From Euphorbia lathyris (taxonomy: Eukaryota > Streptophyta > Magnoliopsida > Malpighiales > Euphorbiaceae), in assembly GCF_963576675.1 (NCBI RefSeq), contig NC_088911.1, forward strand, positions 89,185,256-89,249,255: DNA of 64,000 nucleotides, given 5' to 3'. Below, piece by piece: positions 46,493 through 57,355 of this stretch (positions are counted from its first letter, which is position 1; each line of letters begins with the position of its first letter). Below the pieces are notes generated by a model. That model saw only the letters and a program-made list of their open reading frames with translations, had not been told where the DNA came from and did no database searches. The position numbers and the translations under genes are program-made.

Positions 46493-47770
46493 TCATTGCA
46501 CAAAGCAATGAGTATGAAAGAGTTGGTGCTTTTGGTCCTCCTCCACTCTATTGGAGACCAATAACCTCCTCACAACATGGATAACATGATCATTATCATA
46601 ACCTCCATCATCCCCATCTTCAATAGGATCACAAAACACATCATCATCCTCTTCATAATCCTCCTCATACCTCTCAACTACATCAACATTACGCCTCTTG
46701 GGACACTCATTGGAATGGTGACCCGGCTCATTGCATCGAAAACATTTGAATGGAGCCAATTCATCATAGGGGTTTTTTCCCATAGGATGTGGTGCCACCC
46801 TAAAGGGCCTTACATTCCCACTAGGTGCTTTACCCACAATAGAAGCCTTAGTGCCACTTGTGCTAGCAATAATCTTTCCCTTGTCAACTCCCTTAGAAGC
46901 TTCTCTTCCAACATAAGCATCATCACTACCCGATCTTCTATACCCATCATGTGCCCTTACACTTAGTTGAGATTCGGCTTTCAAAACAAGGTTTCTAGCG
47001 TCTTGAACTAGAATTACCATTTGTTTTCCGATTCTATCTTGTATATTGTACCTTAGCCCTTCAAGATACCTTGAAGTCTTTTGGCTTTCGGTTTCCGATA
47101 AGTTAGCCCTCACCGAAAGTCGCAAGAACTCTGAAGTATATTCATGTACATTCTTTGCACCTTGTAAGCAATTTCGATACGAGCTATATATGTATTGCTC
47201 ATAATAGGGTGACAAGAAGCGTTCCCTCAACATCGACTTCATCCGTAACCAAGACCTTATCGATTCCCTTCCTCCTTTTCTTCTCTCTTCCTTCATATGA
47301 TCCTACCAAACCGAAGCTCCACCCTTTACCCGATATTCCACCAACTAAACCTTCCTATCCTTTGGTATTCCCGCATAATCAAAGAACCTCTCTACTTCCA
47401 ATATCCAATCAAGAAATCCATCAATGTCAAGCTCACCCCCAAATGAAGGTAGATCAATTTTCAGTTTGAAGGCATCATCTTTATCAAAATTCCCCCCATA
47501 TTCACCTCTAACATTCACAGTTTCCACATATGGGTCTTCCCTAGTATAATTTCTCCTTCCATGACCACCTACATCAACATCATTCACAATATCCCTATTT
47601 CTAGCATTCATATGCCCATGGCCAACAACATCAACGTCATTATGGATACCCATATTTTTAGCAATCCTATTAAGCTCAAAATCATCAAAAGCATCCCCAT
47701 CACTATCACTATCAGTATTGTGAATAATAACAGGATTAAGACGCCTTACCTCATGAACCCAAGGGCTCAT
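46493..47770 (-). pseudogene. Gypsy gag with one zinc knuckle
   Basis: The start MSPWVHEVRRLNPV leads through PSFGGELDIDGFLDWILEVERFF, the conserved gag motif. A stop comes near 47345, then SWLRMKSMLRERFLSPYYEQ, SEFLRLSVRANLSET and one knuckle CFRCNEPGHHSNEC. An acidic linker and HQLFHTHCFV lead into the protease. The same HQLF-T-C order occurs at 1147-2234, but here the linker has no tandem repeats. Confidence 0.87.
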
Positions 47771-48234
47771 TTATTGTTGCATAGGATTTCACCTAGGGGA
47801 TGGTGAGTGTGGTGGTGTCTAGTGTCGTTGGGGTTGAGGTCGAATAACATGTGTTCTAAAACGTTACGTAAAATGTTTTAAATAATTAGTTTTAGAACAT
47901 AAGACATTAATTTTAGAGTATATGCCGGAGTATATGTTTTATATTTTACAACATGTGTTTTAAAATGTTAAGTAAAATGTTCTAAATAATCTTACATATG
48001 TTCTTTTTTATGGGAGTGTTTTCACATAAAAAAATATTCTCATATAGAGAGGTGTTTTCGCGTGATCCTTCCATATATATATGTTCTCAACTACATTCCT
48101 AAGAGAGTGTTTGTTAGGAGGGATAAATAGAGTAAAATAGGAATAAAAAATCTCAAGTTCATTTATCTCATGTTTGTTTAGAAATAGGGTAGAAGATAAG
48201 AGAGAGTTAAGAGTTCCTCTAATCTTATATCCAA
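47771..48234. other. Leader or LTR remnant upstream of the gypsy gag, unassigned
   Basis: AT-rich. A unit like ACATGTGTTCTAAAACGTTA, continuing AAATGTTCTAAATAAT, appears twice (from 47848 and from 47951). No PBS was recognised, so the 5' end of the gypsy element is not defined. Confidence 0.4.
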
Positions 48235-48440
48235 GGGGGGGGGGGGGTTGATATAAGGGTGGCAATGGGGCGGGGCGAGGGCGGTTTTGCATCCCACATT
48301 CCGCTCTCAATATTTTTGGGGGCGGTTTCTGAGAATCTCCAAAAAAACGTTCGGGGATTTTTTGGCACCCACACCCGCCCACACGGTTCTCCACGGGTTT
48401 CAGAGAATCCCCGATCCCCAAATAAAATTTAAAAAATTCT
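48235..48440. other. G-run and possible hAT-like left end
   Basis: A run of 13 G (48235-48247) is followed by AGGGTGGCAATGGGGCGGGG, a start common to plant hAT MITEs, and GC-rich sequence. No matching right end was found, so this stays a suggestion. Confidence 0.3.
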
Positions 48441-48810
48441 CCAAATAAAAAATTACTCAATCCCCAAATTTAAAATTCATCACATGTTACTAGTGTAAAA
48501 TATTAGTTTAGAGCAGCAATAAAACAAAATTAAAGTACTGATACAATAAAAAAACCCAGCATTCAGTATCAGTACTGATATAATAAAAAAAATCAGCATT
48601 TAGTACTGATATATCTAAATATATGTGATATACCAAGAGTAGCAATAAAACAAAATTAAAGTACTGATATAAAACTCAACATTCAGTACTGCTATATCTA
48701 AATACATGTGATATGCCAAGAGCAGTAATAAAACTAAATTAAATTGTTGTAGATGTAGATAATAGTACTAGTTAACTTATCACAATACTGATTATTTAAT
48801 CACGTTTAAA

Positions 48811-48876
<66 letters not shown>

Positions 48877-49823
48877 TTATTGCTACAATTTTAATGAGAT
48901 AGAAAAGTCTTTTTTTATCTCTCAAATCAATATTATGTAGTAATATAAGTAATATATTATTTTATTTATATCCTTATCCTACAAACCAAATATGGAATAA
49001 TAATTTCAAACTATTTTATTTTTATTTTATCCTCATTTTCTATCCTTATCCATGTCTCAATAAAATACCAAACCCCCCAAATTACATACCTATGATTTCT
49101 ACCTATGTGAGTTATTTATGGTACAAAGAGTAATAATATGAGAAAGAGACAACACATTTATCTATAAAATTGAATGTGAAGAAATGCAGCTATCATTAAT
49201 TTGAATTTGGTACTGTATATTGGTATAGTGATGTGGGAAATTTGCCTGCATGCAAGAAGACATAAAAAAATGAATATGATATTAATTAATTTCTTTATTG
49301 ATAGCAATACAAAAAAGTACCTACTGTATATGAATTTGAAAATGAAATGAAGCCATATATAGTTTGCTCTTTCTGTTTTATATCCCTCTCATATTTTTAA
49401 CTAAATATACATTTATATATCCACTAGCACCAGCTGTATTTCAATATATGTCCCCACTTCTATGAACTTTTCAAAATGGATTGGTTGAATTTTAATATTT
49501 TATGTGAAAGTATAAATTAAAAAAATGAATCATGTAACTCGTTTATAAATGTGATACTAATTAATATCCATAAATTAATGTAAAGCTGCAACTGCAGTTG
49601 CTAGAAGAAATACGTTGAAACAGTTCCATAATAATGGCAATGGCATCCACACCAACTTCAGCTAATCATTTTGATTTATGTCATCAGTTTGGGATACCAG
49701 ACATAAATATCTACACTGCCCATCTTCTTTGCTTTTTTACTCTCAATAATATAAGCCAGTCCGGGGCCCGACTCCAACGCCACTCGCCACTCTTGAATAC
49801 CGATGTTCAACCCCTTATAGTTA
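48441..49823. repeat. AT-rich region with repeated motif and (TA)n run
   Basis: AGTACTGATAT-type words with GCAATAAAACAAAATTAAAG recur about three times at 48510-48740. A long TA run lies at 48818-48870. No gene is supported, and the small ORF at 49634 has no domain. Confidence 0.6.
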
Positions 49824-50131
49824 GAGCATCCTGAGTGCACACAAATTAGTTGTAAATTTAACAAAAGAAGTTATAAACTTTTTCTGTTTCATTTAAAATA
49901 AAAAAACATAAAAAATGGAGATTGGACATCTGGCGTCTCCCAAAGCAGTATGCTGCTTTCTTTTTCTTTATTTTTAATGTTTTAGTCCCTAGGCATTAAT
50001 TAAACTATTTTTTATACCCACAAAATTTTAAAATCACAACCTAATATAATGGGTTGTTACTTCAACTTCTTACTTTTTCTACGTGTCATGTGAGAGATTA
50101 CAAAGTTTGTAACCTTGGACTAGGGATGCTC
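49824..50131. mobile_element. Harbinger-like MITE, 308 bp, TTA target duplication
   Basis: GAGCATCC at the left end and GGATGCTC at the right end are inverted repeats, flanked by TTA (49821-49823 and 50132-50134), the PIF/Harbinger target site. There is no coding capacity. Confidence 0.7.
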
Positions 50132-50218
50132 TTAGTCCAAAGTAATAAACTTTGTTACTTTGGACCTCCACCTTATAAAAAACAACACTCTAAAATTACA
50201 TACCACTAAAACATCTTA

Positions 50219-50606
50219 GAGCATCGCCAATAGAGAGTGTCTAAAAGAGTGTCAAAACTTAACACATAATCCCAAAATATAATATTTTATTATCTCTTTC
50301 ATCCACGTTACTTTTGGCAACCTTTACTTCAAAAATGCTCCAATAGAGGTTGTTTGAAAAGTTGTCACTATAATCCTACAAATTATTATTTTATTATAAA
50401 TATTAAAAATAAAAGGCTTCATATTTTATTATTTCCAGAAGAGTGACCACATATTTTATATTAAAAAATAATAAACAAGGTTGCAAAAAATTGACAACTT
50501 TCCTTAGCACTCACCATCACTCCAATAGTGGGCACTCTTTAAAAGTTGTCAAACCTGATGTCACATCAGCTGACACTCTTTTGGGCACCCTCTATTGGAG
50601 ATGCTC
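50219..50606. mobile_element. Harbinger-like MITE, 388 bp, TTA target duplication
   Basis: The terminal inverted repeats are GAGCATCGCCAATAGAGAGTG and the complement of CACCCTCTATTGGAGATGCTC, flanked by TTA (50216-50218 and 50607-50609). The GAGTGTC and CAACTTTTAAA subterminal words are also mirrored. Confidence 0.85.
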
Positions 50607-50705
50607 TTATTACTTTAAATTTTAGTAGACACCACTTGTCATAAAACACTTTATATTTACTCAATTAACATACAAATAATAATTTTTACCCAACAATATA
50701 ATTAA

Positions 50706-50920
50706 GGGATAAGTACAAAAAAAATGTCTGTGATATACACTTTTTACAAACTCGAACCTGTGGTTTTTTTTTTTTTGCAAAAAGAGGTCTGTGCTAAACG
50801 CCGTTAGCAAAGAACGGATTTTTTCACTCACTCCGTTATTTTTGATGACGTGGCAGTTTGACCCAAATTTTGACCAGGGGCAAAACATGTATTAAATTAA
50901 AATATTTGATATTTAAAACC
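50706..50920. repeat. Left terminal inverted repeat of the MULE
   Basis: About 215 bp. It contains GATGACGTGGCAGTTTGACC and a 14-T run. It is the likely promoter for the transposase, which begins about 680 bp inside. Confidence 0.93.
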
Positions 50921-51298
50921 ACAAAACACAGGCCCCAAAATCGCAACTCTTCCTATTCCAACCTTTGAACTTCAACATTACCAGGCACCATAAACCACTG
51001 AAAAACCTCATAATCAAGTCGGAATTTGGAGGGGAAAAGTCGAAATTCATCATCTTCTGCATCATACGGTTCGTATCCACCCTATTTTCCAAGAAAACGG
51101 AAAACCCTAAGGAAGTATGAAGGAGCAGAAGTAAGGGTGAAGACCACTTTTTGAGTGTGTAAAAGCTTGGAAAGCAAGGTACATACACGGTTCGCACAGC
51201 TCTCTAATCTCGATTTCGTTACGTTCTGTTTCTTTTAGTTAGGGTTTTTGCGATAGGAATTAGTATATACGATTTTCTTGTTGTTTTGTTACGAATTT

Positions 51299-51618
51299 GT
51301 GGTCGTTGTTGTTAAGGTTGCATGTTAATGTTAATGAAGTTTGTTGATTTGGGTTGTATTTAATTTGATGTCCTGTGAGTTCAGAGTTGTGCTTTTAACG
51401 ATCTTCATATGCTATTTCTTGTATGATGTACAGTAATAATGGCACAAATGAATGTTTATACGTTGTTGTTGTTAAGGTTGCATGTTAGTGTGAATGATGT
51501 TTGTTGATTTGGATTGTCTTTAGTTCGATGTCATGTGAGTTCAGAGTTGTGCTTTTAAAGATGTTCATATGCTATTTCCTGTTTGATGTACAGTAATCAT
51601 GGCTACAATGCATACGAT
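51299..51618 (+). repeat. 160-bp direct duplication across the transposase leader and start codon
   Basis: Two adjacent copies of a block that contains GTTGTTAAGGTTGCATGTTA, the acceptor-like GATGTACAG and an ATGGC start (51439 in copy 1, 51599 in copy 2). Only copy 2 opens the long frame. AAG|GTACATAC near 51178 is a plausible donor for a leader intron ending at either acceptor. Confidence 0.75.
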
Positions 51619-54600
51619 GATTATTCATTACGGTGGTGAATGGGTAGACATGGACAAACAACTCTATGTTGGAGGTAAAACGAGAATGGTGAAAATGGAT
51701 ATTGACTACATGAGCTACTTTGAGCTAGCAGATATTGGTAAGGATGTAGGGTATAAACACTCAGTACAAATGTGGTACAAGATTGCTGGGTTATCTGGAT
51801 CAGAAGGAATTGAGGAGATTGTTAACGATAAGAGTGTTAGAGACTTCATTGACTTTAATACAGGGTATCCGCATACAGACATTTACTACGTGGAGATAAA
51901 GCCATTACAAGTTATTGATGACAATAGGTGTGACATGAACGAGATCCCAAGCACAAATGTAGCTGGCTCTAATAATGTTGGTGAGAATGTTTACCCTTCT
52001 TCTAATGGTGAGAATGATGAGAGTGTTGAGGTTGGTGCCAATGATGAGAGTGTTGAGATTGGTGCCAATTATGATAATTTGGAGGAGATTGGTGCCAATG
52101 ATGATAATTTAGAGGAGATTGGTGTGAATGCTGAGAATTTGGAGATTGGTGCCAATGATGAGAATTTGGGGGAGATTGGTGTGAATGCTGAGTATGTTGA
52201 GATTGGTGCCAATGATGAGAATGTGGATAATGCACACAATTATGATACTGGTGCCAATGTTGACACTAATGAGGGAGGGTTTGATTCTGATGGCAATGAT
52301 GACACTAATGAAGGAGGATCTAATTCTGATGACAGTGATGACATTGATGCGGAGGATGAGAATGTTGACACTGATGAGGGCAAGGAGAATGTTGACAATG
52401 ATGACATGGGGTTTGATTCTGAAGATAGTACATATGTTCAAAGTATTGATAGCAATGAGGAGGAGAGTGAGTAGAATCTCTAGAGGAAGAAGTAGAACCA
52501 GTTCGAGATATCCCAAGCACAAATACAGATGCCAATGATTTGGAGGATGACGATATGTCAGAATTTAATGAGAGAGGATATGATAGTGAAGAGTTGCATA
52601 GTTTGAAGGGCTCTGATGATGAAGGTCCACAATATACGGACTTTAATGAGAATACTGGTTCTGTCAATCTCCAGCTATGTGTAGGTATGAGGTTTACTAA
52701 TGTGCATGTGTTTAGGAAGGCTCTGAAGGAGTGGTCAATCAAGAATGGCTATGACTACATATTCATGAATAACAATCAACAGAAGGTGAGAGTTAGGTGC
52801 AAGTATAAATGTGGATTCAAAGTGCATGCTTCTAAGCTACGTGGATATGACACATTTCAAGTGAAGAAATTTCAGTCAGTCCATCAGTGTCCTAGGGATA
52901 ACAAAAACATACTTATAGGTTCTGCTTACATTGCAGAGAAATACCTTGAGGACTTGAGGGACAATGCCAATTATGATGTTGATGCGCTCGGTAATAAGGT
53001 GCAAAGGGAATTGGGATCTGAGGTGTCTGCAGCAAAGTGTTACAGAGCAAGAAACCATGTAAAGAAGTTAGTTGATGGAGCTGTAAGGGAGCAATACAGG
53101 AGATTGTTTGATTATGGTGCAACAATAGAGAAACAGATGCCTGGTAGCATGGTAAGATTTAAAACTGAGCTTGAGTTGGAAAGGGTTGAGGTGCCTAGAG
53201 AAGGAGAGATTACAAGGCTACCTAAAGAGATAATTACTTTCCAATATATGTATGTGAGTTTCAGTGCACAACTAGAAGGTTATAAGTCTGGCTTGAGACC
53301 AATAATAGGGCTTGATGGATGCTTTCTAAAAACACCATTGGGTGGCCAAATTTTGTCTACTGTGGCAAGAGATGGAAACGAACAAATGTATCCATTGGCT
53401 ATTGCAATGGTAGACAGTGAATGCAAAGCATCGTAGGAGTGGTTCTTGGAGAATCTATTCACTGATTTTGGAAATCCTAGGGAAACAAAGTGGATTTTTA
53501 TGTCTGATAAGCAAAAGGTAACAACACCTTTGTTTCATTTAAGTTTGATCTAATTATTATGGAATACGATAGATTTTGATAATTGTTTATGTATGTGTAT
53601 AGGGTTTGGTTGAAGCTATGGAGAAGTTGATTCCTGGAGTAGAGCATAGGTTCTGTGTGAAGCACATGTATGACAAAATGAAGCTCATATTCAAAGGACT
53701 AGAGTACAAGAAGCTGTTGTGGGATGCTGCTAAAGCTGGGACTATTAGGCTGTGGGAACACTATATGGACAAACTTAAGGTATTTGATGAAGCAGCATGG
53801 ATATGGGTGATGGAGAAAGATCCCAAGACATGGGCCAGGTGCTTTTTCTCAGTTGAAACTAAATTCGATGCTGTGCAAAACAATATGAGTGAGTGCTTCA
53901 ATGCTTATATTAAGAAGAGTAGGGATAAACCTGTGGTTAGTTGCTTTGAGTGGATTAGGAAGAAAATGATGAAGAGAATTCATGTGAATCCTGAAGGTTT
54001 GAAGAAATATCGGGGTGATATTTGTCCTTACTATCAAGAGAAGCTGGAGAAGCTCAAATTGAGTGCTAGAGGTTGTATCGTGACTCCTGCTGGGTAGAAG
54101 CTTTATTCTGTTGATTGTGGGGATTACACAAGTGTTGTTAATTTGCAAGATATGACATGTAGCTGTAGGATTTGGGATATTAGTGGTATCCCTTGCAAAC
54201 ATGCAATATCCGCTATTTTCAGGAATAGGGAGATGCCTGAGATATATGTGCATGAGTACTTCTCCAAAGCTGTTTACTTAAGTGTATACAGTCATATAAT
54301 GTCACCAATACCAAGCAAAGAGGAATGGGAGAAAACAGATCTTCCAGATATCCACCCATGGGTTGTGAAAAAACCTGCATGAAGGCCTAAGAAGAAAAGA
54401 ACTAGGCGGTCTAATGAACCGAGAAATCCATACAAGGTAACAAGAGTAGGAGGAATTGTCATGTGTGGGAATTGCAAGAAAGAAGGGCATAATGTTAGAG
54501 GTTGTACCGCGTTTGTTACATGCGAAACCGGCTAGCAAAGGAGGATGAGAAGAGCCAAAAACAAAGAATTGAATGTCCAGGTAAGGTTATATCAGGTAGA

Positions 54601-54951
54601 CATGGTCATTTGTTTACATTATATAACTGTTTGATCTAATGATGTCGTTTTCATGTTTTTTTATAGTCCTCACCCCCTAGACAGGCTGGAAGACCAAAGA
54701 AGAACACCCGTACATCTGCACCATCATCTGCACCATCATCTCGGCCTTCATCATCTGCATTGCCAATGAGGCGTGTAAGAACACTATTGTCACAGCCACA
54801 ACCAGCCTCAACTCCACTCTCTACAAGCATACCTACAGTTTCAAGTTTGCAGCCCCAACCTATGGCAAGTTCACAGCCTATGGCGAGTTCACAGCCTCCT
54901 AGGGCAAGCAGGATGACACTCGAAGATATCTTGCGGAGGTTAAAGAGATGA
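51599..54951 (+). pseudogene. MULE transposase (MURA-like)
   Basis: The N-terminal PB1-like domain of plant MuDR proteins comes first (MIIHYGGEWVDMDKQLYVGG, MSYFELADIGKDVGY). An acidic linker with GANDENLEEIG repeats follows. After a frameshift near 52466 comes the MuDR DNA-binding region (GMRFTNVHVFRKALKEWSI, VRCKYKCGFKVHASKL). The MULE DDE core follows (RPIIGLDGCFLKTPLGGQIL, YPLAIAMVDSECKAS, then an intron at 53518-53602, VEHRFCVKHM). The SWIM zinc finger CSCRIWDISGIPCKHAISAI and a C-terminal knuckle CGNCKKEGHNVRGC come last. A second likely intron is 54581-54666; the tail is Ser/Pro/Gln-rich and ends at 54951. Stops at 53434 (Trp position), 54095, 54380 and 54533 make it inactive. It would cut and join at the TIRs in the nucleus. 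Confidence 0.92.
52015..52240 (+). repeat. In-frame acidic repeats in the transposase linker
   Basis: Seven to eight units of about 11 residues around GANDENLEEIG and its GVNAENLEIG variant. The antisense reads as His/Gln-rich ORFs, which are artefacts. Confidence 0.85.
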
Positions 54952-54961
54952 GATTGGGATT

Positions 54962-55125
54962 AGATGTTTTTGTGGGTATGAAGTACCCTGAAGTGCACTG
55001 TTTGGATGCTTATAGTATGTTAGATGTTTTTTTTGTGGGTCTGAAGTACCCCGAAGTTCACTTTTTGGATGCTTATAGTACAATTTATGTGGCTAACGGG
55101 TCTGAAGTACCCTGTTTTTTTGTAT
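54962..55125 (+). repeat. Tandem repeat 3' of the transposase
   Basis: Units with GGGTATGAAGTACCCTGAAG and TTGGATGCTTATAGTA occur twice, with a shorter third TCTGAAGTACCCTG. Non-coding, directly after the stop codon. Confidence 0.75.
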
Positions 55126-55760
55126 GTAATTACAGGTTTAGTTAAGACGTTGGAACGATGTTTACTTAACTCCTTTTGTAATGCATCTTCTATGTTTACT
55201 TAACTGATTGTGTAATGCATCTTCTATTACAGGTTTTGTGGCAATTACATGTTTCTATAATGCTTACAATTATGTGTCAATTTTGTGTCAATTACAGGTT
55301 TCTATAATACAATTTTGTGTCAATTTTGTGACCACCAAGTACAACCTTAGCTTCATTGTAAATACATAATTCTTGTGCTTACTAATGTCACCAATATCAA
55401 CCCTAAACCATACCTATAGAACCTACTTCAGTTTACCAAATACCTTTACATAATGCTAACCAACAGATTAAGCAAACATTCCTATTTTGTGTCATCAAGA
55501 ACAACATGAAAATTAAGCAATTCATATCACAAAATACCAATACCAATTCATACCACAAAATACCATTTCATACAAAATCCCATTTCATGCCAATTGGTAT
55601 CACAGAATACCAAATGCATACCAAAAAATCCAAGAACAATTCATGGTGCCAAAAACTTCCTATCATTATTCCCCAAATCCAACCAATACATCTCTAACCC
55701 TATTATGACAATAACTAAGCAAACTACATTTCCTATACAGCAGTTCCATGTCCATCTTCT
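55126..55760. other. Non-coding spacer between the convergent MULE genes
   Basis: AT-rich, with short repeated words (TAATGCATCTTCTAT twice, CAATTTTGTGTCAAT twice, CATACCACAAAATACCA twice). No domain is visible in any frame. It probably contains both 3' ends. Confidence 0.55.
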
Positions 55761-56126
55761 TCATTGCCTCTGACTCTGCACCGTGAGTTCTTTTTCTGCC
55801 AGCATCTTTTTAGCCAAACTCAGCTCCAACTCCAACTCTTCAATCCTTTTCTGAGCAATGGAAATGCCTTGTTCATATATCTTTCTCTCCTCCTTCAATG
55901 CTAATAACACCATCTTTCCCCTCCTACATGGTAATTCATCTATCCATTCAAAAAAATTGCAGCCCTTCACCTCCTTAAAATGCCCATAACCAAAAAACCG
56001 CCTGCCCATGTTCCCCGACGTCTTAGCTGTTCGTAGTGGTGAAATGAATCTGCAATTGCATCTCAGAGGTCCTGTTAATTCTTCTTGACTTCCCTGCACC
56101 CACGAATTTGAGGATGTTCGACTCAT
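55761..56126 (-). CDS. GRF-type zinc finger plus coiled-coil ORF inside the MULE
   Basis: A 121-codon intact ORF, antisense to the transposase, starting about 180 bp inside the right TIR. Residues about 22-62 match the GRF zinc finger outline: RCNCRFISPLRTAKTSGNMG, then RRFFGYGHF and GCNFFEWIDE. One expected Cys is Tyr (FFGYGHF), so metal binding may be lost. Residues about 70-121 form a heptad-rich helix (LALKEERKIYEQGISIAQKR, IEELELELSLAKKMLAEKEL). This is the layout of the plant 'At4g04775-like' GRF proteins (recalled, not searched). GRF fingers in other proteins bind single-stranded DNA or RNA. It may be a normal second MULE gene, comparable in position to mudrB, or a captured host gene. 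No stop or frameshift breaks it, unlike the transposase. Confidence 0.7.
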   Translation of the reverse strand: MSRTSSNSWVQGSQEELTGPLRCNCRFISPLRTAKTSGNMGRRFFGYGHFKEVKGCNFFEWIDELPCRRGKMVLLALKEERKIYEQGISIAQKRIEELELELSLAKKMLAEKELTVQSQRQ

Positions 56127-56303
56127 CCTACCACAACGAGTTCGGGATTACAAAATGGTGGAAGGAGATTTCCGATTCGTGCCAGAAAGGGGAGCGTTGG
56201 GTATCCAATTAAGGAATTAGGGTTTGCAATTTTGGGAGAGGATAATCGAATTAGGGAAAGGGGGAGAAGAATGGGGGTTGCGATTTTGGGGATTTGATTT
56301 TCT

Positions 56304-56511
56304 GGTTTTATATATTAAGTATTTTAATTTAATACCTGTTTTGCCCCTGATCAAAATTTGGGTCAAACTGCCACGTCATCAAAAATAACGGAGTGAGTGA
56401 AAAAATCCGTTCTTTGCTAACGGCGTTTAGCACATACCTCTTTTTGAAAAAAAACCACAGGTTCGAGTTTGTAAAAAGTGTATACCACAAGCATTTTTTT
56501 GTACTTATCCC
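56304..56511. repeat. Right terminal inverted repeat of the MULE
   Basis: Complement of 50706-50920 with few differences. It is the likely promoter of the minus-strand GRF ORF. Confidence 0.93.
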
Positions 56512-56520
56512 TATAATTAA

Positions 56521-56755
56521 TTCAATACTAATTATTAATACAAAAAAAATATTAATCTAAGATAATAATTAATTCAATATGCATTATTATTTTAATAAAA
56601 TTAAATAATTAATTAATTATTATGAAATAAATTAGAACTATTGTATGACTAATTAGTTATTAAATGAAAAAATACTCTTGGAATAAATCTTATTTTAATT
56701 GATTAATATACGGGTTACATACGATAAAATAACATAATTTTTACGAGAATCATAC
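56521..56755. other. AT-rich flank of the MULE insertion
   Basis: Nothing recognisable. It separates the MULE from the Harbinger transposase tail. Confidence 0.5.
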
Positions 56756-57355
56756 ATTAAGGTCGGTGACTCCGAAATGTTGCCATATATGTTCAACTAG
56801 ATCGAGTTTTAGATTCATATGAGTGATTCTACTGCGGAGCTGTAAATCCCGTGCAAGGTAAGCCGCAAAATCAGGAGAGGATCCTTGTCAAAGGTCTTTA
56901 ATACCGACTGGTTCATATACTTCTACAAGATAACTTCTAGAGTAAAGGTGCCGCTCATCTTCGACAATCATGTTATGCAATATAATACAAGCTTCCATAA
57001 TATCATGCATTTTACTTTGGTCCCAAAGCCTAACTGGTCCACGAACAATTGCAAAGCGGGCTTTTAGTACCCCAAATGCTCGTTCTACATCCTTCCTTGC
57101 ACTCTCGTGCTTCTGTTTGAAAGTGACTTTCTTAGGTTCAACTGCATGTGGAAAGCTTTTCACAAATGCAGCCTAGTCGGGATATATACCATCTGTCAGG
57201 TAGTATCCCATCTTGTACACTTTGCTGTTGACAGTGTATTGCTCTTCTGGAGCTACTCTTTGTAATTTGTCTCGAAATAAATGTGATCTGTTCAACACAT
57301 TGAGGTCGTTGTTCGACCCAGCAACACCAAAAAATGCATGCTAAATCTATAGATT
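56756..57355 (-). pseudogene. PIF/Harbinger transposase, C-terminal fragment
   Basis: Minus-strand plant transposon protein (Harbinger nuclease family). HAFFGVAGSNNDLNVL, FRDKLQRVAPEEQYTVNSKV and YKMGYYLTDGIYPD are followed by a TAG at the Trp position, then FKQKHESARKDVERAFGVLK, FAIVRGPVRLW and IMEACIILHNMIVEDER (the E of the DDE triad lies in RKDVERAFG). It is open to KDL at 56888, and a recognisable tail reads on toward 56760. Two more TAGs replace Trp in the L-W-I-W-H segment at its start (57347-57349 and 57341-57343). An LTR starting at 57356 truncates it. Confidence 0.88.

Larger units (their letters stand above)
50706..56511 (+). mobile_element. Complete Mutator-like element (MULE), 5.8 kb
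   Basis: Long terminal inverted repeats (50706-50920 and 56304-56511) are nearly identical apart from T-run length. They begin GGGATAAGTACAAAAAA. The flanks are the exact 9-bp duplication TATAATTAA (50697-50705 and 56512-56520), diagnostic for Mutator. Inside are a plus-strand transposase gene and a convergent minus-strand GRF zinc-finger ORF, the same two-gene convergent layout as maize MuDR. The transposase is broken, so it is now non-autonomous. Confidence 0.95.

Noticed and set aside
48235..48440. Complete hAT MITE after the G run
   Set aside because: Only a left-end-like motif is visible; no matching right end or 8-bp duplication was found.
52002..52235. His/Gln/Ser-rich minus-strand ORF in the MULE
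   Set aside because: Antisense of the in-frame GANDENLEEIG repeats of the transposase.
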